A DNA stretch of 64,000 nucleotides, taken from assembly GCF_042646425.1 (NCBI RefSeq), contig NZ_JBHRTR010000007.1:62001-126000 (forward strand), written 5' to 3'. The position numbers and the translations under genes are program-made. The notes beneath the pieces were generated by a model. It was not told the origin of the DNA and made no database searches. It saw only the letters and a list, made by a program, of their open reading frames with translations. Of this stretch, positions 24,731-33,451 are shown piece after piece. Each line of letters begins with the position of its first letter. Position 1 is the first letter of the stretch. The DNA is from Marinibaculum pumilum. Lineage in GTDB: Bacteria; Pseudomonadota; Alphaproteobacteria; Ferrovibrionales; Ferrovibrionaceae.

Positions 24731-25242
24731 GACGCTGCTCCGGCGGGTGGTGCGGGGGCGGCGGGGTCGGCCAGACCCTCGAACGCGGTAACCCGCTTGG
24801 CCATGCCGCCCTCGCGCAGGTCCTCGATGCCGCCGGCCTGCAGGGCATGGACGATGACGCAGTCATCCTCCAGCGCCAGGGTCAGGGTGGCTGGCGTCAG
24901 GGTGATTGAATTGGCATAGGTGACCCGCCCTGTCGTGGTCTTCTGTGGCGCCGGCAGGGCGGCGACCGTCGGCGAGAGTGGCATGCGGGGCGCCACGATG
25001 ATGCGGCAGACCTTGAGGGCGGAGATCACGATCTCCTTCGCGAGCCAGGGCCAGTAGAGGATTGCCCGCAGGCCGAAGCGGACCGGCACGCCTTCCGGGT
25101 CGTTCACCGCCATCCGCCGGCTGACCAGGAACACCAGCAGGATCGAGACCGCACCCAGCGCCAGCACGAGCGGCTTGTACAGGTTTGACATCGCAAACCA
25201 GAAGGCGACAAGTGCCAGCACGAGGGTGACGGTATGACGCAT
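24727..25242 (-). CDS. mrpE: Na+/H+ antiporter subunit E (MrpE), first gene of the operon
   Basis: A 171-residue protein: two or three N-terminal helices, then a soluble domain. WPWLAKEIVISALKVCRIIVAPR and TGRVTYANSITLTPATLTLALEDDCVIVHAL are the MrpE signature. It opens the leftward antiporter operon; the promoter should lie in the 116 bp between here and the macrodomain gene, though no clear -35/-10 pair is seen. Confidence 0.92.
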   Translation of the reverse strand: MRHTVTLVLALVAFWFAMSNLYKPLVLALGAVSILLVFLVSRRMAVNDPEGVPVRFGLRAILYWPWLAKEIVISALKVCRIIVAPRMPLSPTVAALPAPQKTTTGRVTYANSITLTPATLTLALEDDCVIVHALQAGGIEDLREGGMAKRVTAFEGLADPAAPAPPAGAAS

Positions 25243-25358
25243 CGGACTGTTCGGCGCTCCGGACGGTCGGTCGGACGAATGATCGTTGAAGGTGGCGGAA
25301 TATGGCGTCCGGTCAAGCCCTTAGCAAGCGACACCGGGTCGGGGAGCGGACCGGCGGG

Positions 25359-25913
25359 TCAGTCCCTGCGCTGCTGGCCGGCGGCCTCTGCGACCGCGGC
25401 GCGGCCCTGGGCGAAGGCCTCGGCACCGAAATAGACGAACAGCACCCGCTCCAGCCCGGCCATGCCGGGCAGATCGGAGGTCCAGGTCTCGTCCACGGTG
25501 CGGGCGGCGATTCGGGCGGCCCGGTCGGCAGGATAGCCGTAGATTCCGGTCGATATCGCGGGGAAGGCGATGCTGGCGACCTGGTGGCGGCCGGCCAGGA
25601 TCAGGCTCTCGCGGTAGCAGCTGGCCAGCAGGCGATCCTCGTCGCGGTCGCCGCCATGCCAGACCGGGCCCACGGTATGGATGACATGGGCGGCCGGCAG
25701 GCGGTAGCCGGCGGTGATCCGCGCCTGCCCCGTCGGGCAGCCGCCGATGCCGCGGCATTCGGCCAGCAGATCCGGTCCCGCGGCGCGGTGGATCGCGCCG
25801 TCCACCCCGCCGCCGCCGAGCAGGCTCTCGTTGGCGGCGTTGACGATGGCATCGACCGTCAGGCGGGTGATATCGGCGTCCAGCACTTCGATGGCGGGCG
25901 CGCCTCTCGTCAT
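25359..25913 (-). CDS. Macrodomain protein (YmdB-like ADP-ribose hydrolase)
   Basis: A 184-residue single macrodomain. Diagnostic parts are [24 protein letters not shown] near residues 23-46, [25 protein letters not shown], and [12 protein letters not shown], the loop that clamps the diphosphate. Bacterial members of this type remove O-acetyl or protein-linked ADP-ribose. The ATG overlaps the stop of the upstream AmpG-type gene, making it the last gene of a coupled set with a hybrid kinase and a permease. Confidence 0.92.
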   Translation of the reverse strand: MTRGAPAIEVLDADITRLTVDAIVNAANESLLGGGGVDGAIHRAAGPDLLAECRGIGGCPTGQARITAGYRLPAAHVIHTVGPVWHGGDRDEDRLLASCYRESLILAGRHQVASIAFPAISTGIYGYPADRAARIAARTVDETWTSDLPGMAGLERVLFVYFGAEAFAQGRAAVAEAAGQQRRD

Positions 25914-27322
25914 CGGGGTTCCCCTTCCTCGTTCTCTGCCTTGTCGCCCTGTCCCGTCCTGCTGTCCTGTCCGGGACGGCGGAATCCGACGTAGATGGTG
26001 ATCCACAGCAGCACCGCCAGGCCCGGCGCGGCCGCCAGGGTGGTGACGACGAAGTAGTGGACCCAGCCTAGATCCTCCACCAGCCAGCCGGTCGGCGCTG
26101 TCAGGAAGGTGCGGGCGGCTGAGGCGAAAGCGCTCAAGAGGGCGAACTGGGTGGCGGTGAACTGGACGTTGCACAGCAGCGAGAAGTAGGCCACCAGGGC
26201 GGCCGTCCCGACCCCGCCGGTGAGGTTCTCGACGCCGATCGCGGTGGCGAGCATCCAGTCCTGGTGGCCGACCAGCGCCAGGGCGGCGAAGGTCAGGTTC
26301 GACAGGGCCTGGGCGATGCCGGCGATCCACAGAGTGGGGCCCAGGCCCAGCCCCCGCATCAGCGCCCCGCCGACGAACAGCCCGCCGAAGGTGGCGGCGG
26401 TTCCCAGCACCTTGGCGTAGTTGGCGACCTCCACCTTGTCGAAGCCCAGGTCGACATAGAGCGGCGTGGCCATGTGGCCGGCCATGCTGTCGCCCAGCTT
26501 GTACAGCACCGCGAACAGCAGGAAGGCGACCCAGCCGCGGCGTGCCATGAATTCCGAGAAGGGGCCGACAAAGGCGCGCGCGAACCAGGCGGCAAGGCGC
26601 TCCGCGACCGGCTGCCGGTGGGCGCGGCCGCCGACCTCCGGTCGAGCACCGGTGATCCGCTCCGTCCCGTTCAGGGGCTCCGGCATCACCAGGATGGTGG
26701 CGACGCCGACCAGAATACCGGCGCCCATGATGACGTAGACCATGGACCAGGGCAGGACCGAGGCGAGGTAGAGGGCGCCGGCGCCGGAGGCGAGCATGCC
26801 GATGCGGTAGCCGCTGACCACCATGGCGGCGCCGGCGGCGAGCTGGTCGTCCTCCAGCAGCTCGACCCGCCAGGCGTCGGTGACGATGTCCTGACTGGCG
26901 GAGAAGAAGGCGACCGCCACGGCCAGCAGGGCGAACAGGGTCAGGTTGGCGGTCGGATCGGTCAGGCCCATCACGATCAGGGCCAGGATCAGGGCGGCCT
27001 GCATGGTCAGCGCCCAGCCGCGGCGGCGACCGAAGCGCCGGGTCATGAGGGGTACAGGCAGCTGGTCGATCAGCGGCGCCCAGACGAACTTGAAGGTGTA
27101 GGGCAGCGCGACCAGGGCGAAGAGGCCGATGGCGGCGAGGGAAATGCCCTCCTCGCGCAGCCAGAACGCCACCGTGGAGCCGGTCAGGGCCAGCGGCAGG
27201 CCCTGGCTGAAACCGACCAGCAGCACCGCGATCAGGCGCGGCCGGGCATAGACCGCGACTGCGGCGGCGAGGCGCTGCGACCAGCCGGCCGGCGGCGCGG
27301 CGGCAGGGGACCTGTCGGTCAC
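25910..27322 (-). CDS. ampG: AmpG-type muropeptide permease (MFS)
   Basis: A 470-residue major facilitator protein with 12-14 helices, resembling AmpG, which imports anhydro-muropeptides for wall recycling. Typical sequence includes [33 protein letters not shown] near the N-terminus, [32 protein letters not shown], and [15 protein letters not shown]. The start is GTG (27320-27322), overlapping the kinase stop; the end overlaps the macrodomain start. Coupling to a sensor kinase may mean the wall-recycling signal is linked to a stress response (inference). Confidence 0.87.
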   Translation of the reverse strand: MTDRSPAAAPPAGWSQRLAAAVAVYARPRLIAVLLVGFSQGLPLALTGSTVAFWLREEGISLAAIGLFALVALPYTFKFVWAPLIDQLPVPLMTRRFGRRRGWALTMQAALILALIVMGLTDPTANLTLFALLAVAVAFFSASQDIVTDAWRVELLEDDQLAAGAAMVVSGYRIGMLASGAGALYLASVLPWSMVYVIMGAGILVGVATILVMPEPLNGTERITGARPEVGGRAHRQPVAERLAAWFARAFVGPFSEFMARRGWVAFLLFAVLYKLGDSMAGHMATPLYVDLGFDKVEVANYAKVLGTAATFGGLFVGGALMRGLGLGPTLWIAGIAQALSNLTFAALALVGHQDWMLATAIGVENLTGGVGTAALVAYFSLLCNVQFTATQFALLSAFASAARTFLTAPTGWLVEDLGWVHYFVVTTLAAAPGLAVLLWITIYVGFRRPGQDSRTGQGDKAENEEGEPR

Positions 27323-29592
27323 GCCGTCTGCAGCCGGCCGAGGTCACGCAGCTGCGCGATCTTCCGGTGCAGCACCTCCTCGTCGATCGGCTTCTCGATG
27401 AAATCGTCCATGCCGGCCTCCAGGCAGCGTTGCTTCTCGGCCTCCGCGGTGTCGGCGGTCAGGGCCATGATCGGCACCAGGTTCGCCGGCGGCGGCAGCT
27501 CGCGGATCTGGCTGGCGGCCTCGACCCCGTCCATGCGGGGCATGTGCAGGTCCATCAGGACCAGGTCGAACTCCCCGCCGGCCGCGGCCATGACGGCGGC
27601 GTTGCCGTCTGCAACGTTGACCACCCGGTGCCCGGCGCGGGTCAGCAGGGTCTCCGCCAGCAGGCGGTTGATGCGGTTGTCCTCCGCCAGCAGGATCCGC
27701 AGCCCCGGCAGTGCGTCGGTCACGTCGTCGTAGAGCGGCAGCAGCTCGTCCTCGTCGAACCGTTCGCCGACGACCCGCCCGGCATGGCCCTTGGCGGCAA
27801 CGCCCAGCCGCTGCCGCAGGGAACTGCGGCGCGCCGGCTTCAGCAGATAGCCGTCGAAGCCGGCGGTCCGCAGGCTGTCGAGCCGGTTGCGATGGTCCGG
27901 CGGCAGGGTGGCAAGCAGGTACATCTCGTGCAATGCCGGATGGGCGCGGATCTGCGCCGCCAGGTCGGCGGGATCGGCATCGGTCAGCCGGTCGTCGATC
28001 AGGGCCAGGTCGAACACGCCGCCGGAATCCGCCGCCCGCTGCAGCGCCAGCAGGGCGCCCTGCCCGGTGCCTTCCACGGTGACCGAGCAGGACATGTCCG
28101 TCAGCGCCTGCTCGGTGGCCTGGGCGGTCAGTGGGAAGCCGTCGACCAGAAGCACGTGCAGGTCCAGCTTCTGGTCGCCGCTGCCGATCGAGACGGCGCC
28201 GGGCGGCCGCTTCAGCGGCAGGGTGGCCCAGAACCGGGTGCCGCGGTCGGGTTCCGACTGCACGCCGATGGAGCCGCCGGCCAGTTCCACGATGCGCCGG
28301 CAGATGGCAAGGCCGAGGCCGGTGCCGCCATAGCGGCGCGAGATGCTGGAATCGACCTGGGTGAATTCCTGGAACAGCTGGGCCTGCGCCTCCGCAGGGA
28401 TGCCGATGCCGGTATCCTCCACCTCCAGGTAGAGCGCGAAGTCGGCCGCGCCGGCATCGTCGGACCGGGCCTGGCGCAGCCGCAGCACGACGCCGCCGGT
28501 CTCGGTGAACTTCACGGCATTGCCGACCAGGTTGGTGACCAGTTGCCGCAGGCGCCCGGCATCGCCGATCACCTTCGTCGGGATCTCCGGCGCGACATAG
28601 GTGGCGACATCCACGCCCTTCTCCGCGGCGCGGCTGGCGAGCAGCTCCGCCACCGCCTCGATCTCTGCCAGGATGTCGAATTCCTCCGACGCCAGCTCGA
28701 AATGGCCGGCCTCGATCTTGGAATAGTCGAGGATGTCGTTGATCAGCTCCAGCAGCGCGGTGCCGGAATCGCGGACGGCGGCGGCATAGCTGTGCTGTTC
28801 CGGGGTCAGCTCGGTCTGCAGCAGCAGGCGGGTCATGCCCAGCACGCCGTTCATCGGCGTCCGGATCTCGTGGCTCATGGTCGCCAGGAAGGCCGACTTG
28901 GCGCGGCTTGCCGCCTGCGCCACTTCCGCCGCCTCATGCAGGCCGGCCTCCTCCTCCTTGCGGAGGGTGACGTCGCGTCCGACCCGCTGCAGCTCGATCA
29001 CCCGGCCGTCGCGATCCCGCACAGCGGCATCCTGCCAGCCGATCCAGCTCCAGCCCTCCGCCAGGTGGACCCGCTGGTCGTAGCGGGCCCGATAGGGCGG
29101 CCGGCCCAGATCCGGATGGCCGAGGGGGTCGGCGGGACCGCCCTCCACCTGCAGCGCGAAGGGGGCGCCGATCAGCTCCTCCCGGCTGCGGCCGATGCGC
29201 CTGCAATAGGTGTCGTTGACGAAGGTGTAGCAGCCGCGCCGGTCCAGCCGGATGATGAAGTCCTGCTGGCTTTCCACCAGGTTGCGGTAATGCTCTTCGC
29301 TGGCGCGCAGGCTGGCATTGGTCTCGTTCATCGCCGTGACGGTGGCGGCCAGCCGTTCCGCCATATCGGCGACCCGCCGGCTTTCCCGGTCGATGCGGCG
29401 GCTGGTCCGCAGCGCGTCCAGGAAGCTGATCGCCAGGATCGCGGTACAGATCAGGACGATCGCCGTGATCGACAGCGGCCCCAGGATGCTGGCCTCCTCG
29501 CCGGCGGCGATGTCGATCAGGGTGACGGCGATGATCGCGGCGACGGCGACGGCAACCGCAGCGGCGCTGAGATAGGGGCGGCGCATGGCCAT
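27319..29592 (-). CDS. Hybrid sensor histidine kinase with PAS and two receiver domains
   Basis: A 757-residue inner-membrane kinase. Two N-terminal transmembrane helices (about 8-29 and 38-60) leave almost no periplasmic loop. A PAS domain spans ~100-215, with the HisKA phospho-site His241 in [11 protein letters not shown]. The HATPase region shows [19 protein letters not shown] and [18 protein letters not shown]. The first receiver is degenerate (starts LLVDGFP, no acidic pair). The second is complete ([11 protein letters not shown], phospho-acceptor Asp681 in [11 protein letters not shown]). No separate response regulator is adjacent. The ATG at 29592 is used, with 29586 an alternative. 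The stop overlaps ampG. Confidence 0.9.
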   Translation of the reverse strand: MAMRRPYLSAAAVAVAVAAIIAVTLIDIAAGEEASILGPLSITAIVLICTAILAISFLDALRTSRRIDRESRRVADMAERLAATVTAMNETNASLRASEEHYRNLVESQQDFIIRLDRRGCYTFVNDTYCRRIGRSREELIGAPFALQVEGGPADPLGHPDLGRPPYRARYDQRVHLAEGWSWIGWQDAAVRDRDGRVIELQRVGRDVTLRKEEEAGLHEAAEVAQAASRAKSAFLATMSHEIRTPMNGVLGMTRLLLQTELTPEQHSYAAAVRDSGTALLELINDILDYSKIEAGHFELASEEFDILAEIEAVAELLASRAAEKGVDVATYVAPEIPTKVIGDAGRLRQLVTNLVGNAVKFTETGGVVLRLRQARSDDAGAADFALYLEVEDTGIGIPAEAQAQLFQEFTQVDSSISRRYGGTGLGLAICRRIVELAGGSIGVQSEPDRGTRFWATLPLKRPPGAVSIGSGDQKLDLHVLLVDGFPLTAQATEQALTDMSCSVTVEGTGQGALLALQRAADSGGVFDLALIDDRLTDADPADLAAQIRAHPALHEMYLLATLPPDHRNRLDSLRTAGFDGYLLKPARRSSLRQRLGVAAKGHAGRVVGERFDEDELLPLYDDVTDALPGLRILLAEDNRINRLLAETLLTRAGHRVVNVADGNAAVMAAAGGEFDLVLMDLHMPRMDGVEAASQIRELPPPANLVPIMALTADTAEAEKQRCLEAGMDDFIEKPIDEEVLHRKIAQLRDLGRLQTA

Positions 29593-29732
29593 GGCGTGTC
29601 CCGTCCGGCCCGCGGCGGCGGGGGGTGGGTGATTTTCTGGCGCCCCCATTACCGGCGCCGGCTGCCCGGCAGCTTGATCCGGGGGGACAAGGGCGGAATG
29701 ATGCGCGCCGTTTCGAACGAGGAGAAAGCGTC

Positions 29733-31040
29733 TTGGCATTCGCGTCGTATTACCCGCTGGAGCCGGGCAAGGAGAACGTCTTCGTCGTGCAGACGACCCC
29801 GATCAAGTACGGGCCGGGCTGCGTGGCCGAACTGGGGGCGGAAGCCAAGGCGATGGGCCTGGCGCGGGTGGCGCTGTTCACCGACCGCCAGGTGCTGGAT
29901 CTGGCGCCGGCCCAGGCCGCGATCCGCTCCCTGCAGGCGGCAGGGGTGGACGTCACCGTCTACGACCGCACGGAGGTGGAGCCCACCGACATCTCCTTCC
30001 AGGAAGCCGCCGACTTCGCGGTGGACGGCGATTTCGACGGGTTCGTCTCGATCGGCGGCGGCTCGGTGATCGATACCGCGAAGGCCGCCAATCTGTTCGC
30101 CAGCCATCCGGCCGAGCTCCTCACCTATGTCAACAAGCCGATCGGTCAGGGCGTGCCGGTCCCCGGTCCGCTGAGACCGCATATCGCCTGCCCGACCACG
30201 TCCGGTACGGGCAGCGAGTGCACCGGCGTCGCCGTCTTCGACCTGTTGTCGCAGCATGTAAAGACGGGGATCTCGTCGCGCTTCATGAAGCCGAACCTGG
30301 CGCTGGTGGACCCCGAATTCACCTACAGCCTGCCGCCGATGGTGGTGGCCGCGACCGGCTTCGACGTCCTCACCCACGCGATCGAATCCTATACAGCGAT
30401 TCGCTACACCGCGCGCGAGAAACCGGCCGATCCGGCCCTGCGCCCGCCTTATCAGGGCGCCAATCCGCACAGCGACCTGGGCAGCATGGAGGCGATCCGC
30501 ATGGGCGGCCGCTACCTGCTGCGGGCGGTGCAGGACCCGGAGGACCGGGAGGCGCGCAACGCGATGATGTATGCCGCCACCATGGCCGGGATTTCGTTCG
30601 GCAATGCCGGCGTGCATATCCCGCACGCCATGTCCTATTCGGTCGCCGGCATGATCCGCGACTATCACCCGGAAGGCTGGCCCGGAAACGCGCCGATCTG
30701 CCCGCACGGCCTGTCGGTGGTGATCAACGCGCCGGCGGCGTTCCGCTTCACCGGCGACGGCGACCCGCAGCGGCACCTGGCAGCGGCGGAGGCGCTGGGC
30801 GCGGACATTTCCGGTGCGCAGCCGGCGGCAGCCGGGGCGGTGCTTTCCGACAAGCTGATCGAGCTGATGAAGGCGGCCGGCCTGCCGAACGGCCTGTCGG
30901 GCATGGGCTATGGCGAGGCCGACATTCCCGGACTGGTGAAGGGCGCGATCGCGCAGCAGCGGCTGCTCGTCCTGGCGCCGAAGCCGGTGGGCGAGGCGGA
31001 ACTGGCGGCGCTCTACGCCGACGCGATGACCTACTGGTGA
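29733..31040 (+). CDS. Hydroxyacid-oxoacid transhydrogenase (HOT, iron-containing ADH family)
   Basis: A 435-residue group III (iron-type) alcohol dehydrogenase that resembles the ADHFE1/HOT branch, which couples 4-hydroxybutyrate oxidation to 2-oxoglutarate reduction. Shared features are VEPTDISFQEAADFA, SIGGGSVIDTAKAANL, CPTTSGTGSECTGVAVFD, GFDVLTHAIESYTAI, PYQGANP, and GISFGNAGVHIPHAMSY carrying metal-binding histidines. The start is TTG at 29733, 9 nt after GAGGAGAAAG. Upstream in-frame codons lack similarity. The gene diverges from the hybrid kinase across 140 bp. Its role may be 4-hydroxybutyrate or polyhydroxyalkanoate metabolism. Confidence 0.86.
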   Translation: MAFASYYPLEPGKENVFVVQTTPIKYGPGCVAELGAEAKAMGLARVALFTDRQVLDLAPAQAAIRSLQAAGVDVTVYDRTEVEPTDISFQEAADFAVDGDFDGFVSIGGGSVIDTAKAANLFASHPAELLTYVNKPIGQGVPVPGPLRPHIACPTTSGTGSECTGVAVFDLLSQHVKTGISSRFMKPNLALVDPEFTYSLPPMVVAATGFDVLTHAIESYTAIRYTAREKPADPALRPPYQGANPHSDLGSMEAIRMGGRYLLRAVQDPEDREARNAMMYAATMAGISFGNAGVHIPHAMSYSVAGMIRDYHPEGWPGNAPICPHGLSVVINAPAAFRFTGDGDPQRHLAAAEALGADISGAQPAAAGAVLSDKLIELMKAAGLPNGLSGMGYGEADIPGLVKGAIAQQRLLVLAPKPVGEAELAALYADAMTYW

Positions 31041-31046
31041 GTCCAG

Positions 31047-31072
31047 GCCCCGCCGGTTTGGGCCGGCGGGGC
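31047..31072. terminator. Hairpin between convergent genes
   Basis: A perfect 10-bp stem (GCCCCGCCGG with CCGGCGGGGC, loop TTTGGG) lies just after the HOT stop and 11 bp before the end of the facing quinone oxidoreductase gene. There is no strong T tract on either side. It probably acts as a bidirectional terminator or message stabiliser. Confidence 0.5.
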
Positions 31073-31082
31073 TGTTCCCGTC

Positions 31083-32057
31083 TCAGGGCAGCAGGACGGT
31101 GGAGCCGGTGGTCTTGCGGCCCTCCAGGTCCTTGTGCGCCTGGACCGCGTCCGCCAGCGGGTAGGTCTGGTTGACCTCGATCTTCACGATCCCCTTCTGC
31201 ACCACGTCGAACAGCGCATTGGCGCTGGCAACCAGGTCGTCGCGGGTGGCGGTATAGGTCACCATGGTCGGCCGGGTGACGTAGAGCGAGCCCTTCTGCG
31301 CCAGGATGCCGAGGTTGAAGGCATCCACGGGGCCGGAGGCATTGCCGAAGGAGACCATCAGGCCGCGGGGACTGAGGCAGTCGAGGCTTTCGTCGAAGGT
31401 CGACTTGCCGATGGAATCGTAGACAACCGGCACGCCTTTGCCGCCGGTGATCTCCATCACCCGGTCCTTGAAGCTCTCGCTGGTGTACAGGACGGTATGG
31501 TCGCAGCCATGCGCGCGGGCGAGTGCCGCCTTCTCTTCGTTGCCGACGGTGCCGATCACGGTGGCGCCCAGATGCTTGGCCCAGGCGCAGGCGATCAGGC
31601 CCACCCCGCCGGCGGCGGCATGGAACAGGATGGTGTCGCCCGGCTGCACCTTGTAGGTCCGGCGCAGCAGGTATTCGACCGTCATGCCCTTCAGCATCAT
31701 CGCCGCGGCGGTGCGGTCGTCGATGCCGTCCGGCACCTTCACCACCCTGTCCGCCGGCATCACCCGCTGCTCGGCATAGGAGCCGATCGGCCCGGAGGCA
31801 TAGGCGACCCGGTCGCCGACGGCCAGGCCGGAGACCCCGTCGCCCAGGGCCTCCACCACGCCGGCACCCTCCATGCCGATGCCGGCGGGCATCGCCATCG
31901 GGTAGAGGCCGCTGCGGTGATAGGTGTCGATATAGTTCAGGCCGACGGCGGTATGGCGCAGCAGCACCTCGCCCTTGCCCGGCGCCTGCACCTCAACATC
32001 CTCCCAGCGCATCACCTCCGGACCGCCGGTCTCGTGGATGCGGATCGCCTTCACCAT
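31083..32057 (-). CDS. NADPH:quinone oxidoreductase (QorA-like, MDR family)
   Basis: A 324-residue zinc-independent medium-chain reductase. HETGGPEVMRWEDVEV, GLNYIDTYHRSGLYP, GIGMEGAGVV and the nucleotide-binding loop HAAAGGVGLIACAWAKHLGA identify the quinone oxidoreductase branch. The enzyme reduces quinones or reactive alkenals with NADPH. The ATG at 32057 fits the family start. It lies 52 bp downstream of the dienelactone hydrolase gene on the same strand, so the two may be co-transcribed. Confidence 0.92.
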   Translation of the reverse strand: MVKAIRIHETGGPEVMRWEDVEVQAPGKGEVLLRHTAVGLNYIDTYHRSGLYPMAMPAGIGMEGAGVVEALGDGVSGLAVGDRVAYASGPIGSYAEQRVMPADRVVKVPDGIDDRTAAAMMLKGMTVEYLLRRTYKVQPGDTILFHAAAGGVGLIACAWAKHLGATVIGTVGNEEKAALARAHGCDHTVLYTSESFKDRVMEITGGKGVPVVYDSIGKSTFDESLDCLSPRGLMVSFGNASGPVDAFNLGILAQKGSLYVTRPTMVTYTATRDDLVASANALFDVVQKGIVKIEVNQTYPLADAVQAHKDLEGRKTTGSTVLLP

Positions 32058-32109
32058 GTCGCTCTCTCCCCTGCTGCCGGCGTGCCGGCCTGCCGCGTGC
32101 GTCCGGCCG

Positions 32110-32814
32110 TCACGCCAGGCTTGTCTTGAAGAAGTCGATGGTGCGGGCGTTCGCGGTGTCCGCCGCCACCTTGTCGTAGTGGGCGCCGCCCATCCGGGCG
32201 AAGGCATGGTCCTGCTCGGCATATTCGTAGATCACCACGGTATTGTGGCCGGCCAGGCCGTCCTTCACCGCCTTCTGCGCCTCCGGCGGCACGAAGCCGT
32301 CCTTGCTGGCGATGTGCAGCATCAGCGGCTTGGTGATGTTGCGCGCCTCGTCCAGCACGTCCTGGATGCCCACGCCGTAATAGCCGACCGCCGCGTCGGC
32401 ATCGGTCCGGGTGGCGGCGTGATAGGCGAGGCGGCCGCCCAGGCAGTAGCCGACCGCGCCGACCTTGCCGGTGCATTCGTCCATGCCGCGCAGCGCGTCG
32501 ATGGTGGCGGCGACGTCCTCCATCCCCTTGTCGATGTCGAACTTCTGGAACAGGCCGAACGCCTGCTGCCATTCCGCGTCGGTCTTGTCGGTGATCTGGA
32601 TGCCGGGCTCGATCCGCCAGAACAGGTCCGGGCAGCAGGCCCAGAAGCCCTGGCTGGCATACCAGTCGGTGATCTCGCGCATTACGGCGTTGACGCCGAA
32701 GATCTCCTGCATGACGACGATGCCGGGCGCCTTGCCGCCGCCGGGGGGGGCGGCGAGATAGCCCATGAAGCTGCCACCGTCCTTCGCCGTGATGGTGATT
32801 TCCTTGCCTGCCAT
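32110..32814 (-). CDS. Dienelactone hydrolase family protein
   Basis: A 234-residue alpha/beta hydrolase of the dienelactone hydrolase family. The catalytic cysteine is Cys124 (GYCLGG), paired with Glu37 (MQEIFG), with Asp172 (ASKDGFVPP) and His203 (QDHAF) completing the triad. The classic substrate is carboxymethylenebutenolide from chlorocatechol breakdown, but most genomic members have unknown esters as substrates, and no catechol genes are nearby. The ATG at 32814 follows GGGGGAGG. Confidence 0.9.
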   Translation of the reverse strand: MAGKEITITAKDGGSFMGYLAAPPGGGKAPGIVVMQEIFGVNAVMREITDWYASQGFWACCPDLFWRIEPGIQITDKTDAEWQQAFGLFQKFDIDKGMEDVAATIDALRGMDECTGKVGAVGYCLGGRLAYHAATRTDADAAVGYYGVGIQDVLDEARNITKPLMLHIASKDGFVPPEAQKAVKDGLAGHNTVVIYEYAEQDHAFARMGGAHYDKVAADTANARTIDFFKTSLA

Positions 32815-32911
32815 GGTCTGGGCCTCCCCCTGGGAATGAGTCGCGGCCGGCGGGCCGCGGGTGGGCCGGACTCTAGCCGCGGCCCGCGCGGCCCGGCAAG
32901 GCGCCGGCGCA

Positions 32912-33451
32912 TCAGCCCGCCGGCTGCAGCGGCGCCAGGGGCAGCATGGCGCCCTCATGCGCCAGCAGGGCGAGCTTCGTGGTCCGGCCGCCGGCGCCGG
33001 AATAGCCGCCCAGACGGCCGCCGGAAGCCAGCACCCGGTGGCAGGGGATGATGATCGGGATCGGGTTCTGGCCGCAGGCGCGGCCGACGGCGCGGGCGAC
33101 GCTGCCGACCCGTTCCGCCAGGTCGCTGTAGACCTGCCAGGAGCCGTAGGGGATCTGCTGCATCTCCACCCAGACCTGGCGCTGGAAGCCGGTTCCCGCG
33201 GGATCGAGCGGCAGGTCGAACCGCTTCAGACGCCGCTCGAAATAGGCGCGCAGCTGGTTGCAGGCCTCCGCCAGAAGCGGCTCCTGGTCCGGCATTTCGC
33301 GAGGCGGTCCGTCGGCGGCGATCCAGCCGGTGCGCACGATCAGCCCGTCGGCGACCGTGATCGCCACGCGCCCGACGGGCGTGTCGATGCTGGCCGTGGC
33401 CGCGAGCGGCCGCGGCTCAGGCGTCGCGCGCGGCGTCTTCCGGCCCGCCAT
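32912..33451 (-). CDS. ogt: Methylated-DNA-[protein]-cysteine S-methyltransferase
   Basis: A 179-residue DNA repair protein that transfers methyl groups from O6-methylguanine to its own cysteine. The active site [20 protein letters not shown] and the helix-turn-helix region [19 protein letters not shown] are clear. The N-terminal ~35 residues are unconserved. The ATG at 33451 lies within the 3' end of the YyaL-type gene (35-bp overlap in another frame), and no better start exists downstream, so the overlap is probably real. Confidence 0.92.
   Translation of the reverse strand: MAGRKTPRATPEPRPLAATASIDTPVGRVAITVADGLIVRTGWIAADGPPREMPDQEPLLAEACNQLRAYFERRLKRFDLPLDPAGTGFQRQVWVEMQQIPYGSWQVYSDLAERVGSVARAVGRACGQNPIPIIIPCHRVLASGGRLGGYSGAGGRTTKLALLAHEGAMLPLAPLQPAG

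Noticed and set aside
27367..30069. 900-codon plus-strand open frame opposite the hybrid kinase
   Set aside because: It is antisense to an unmistakable kinase, has low-complexity composition and runs into the out-of-frame start of the HOT gene.
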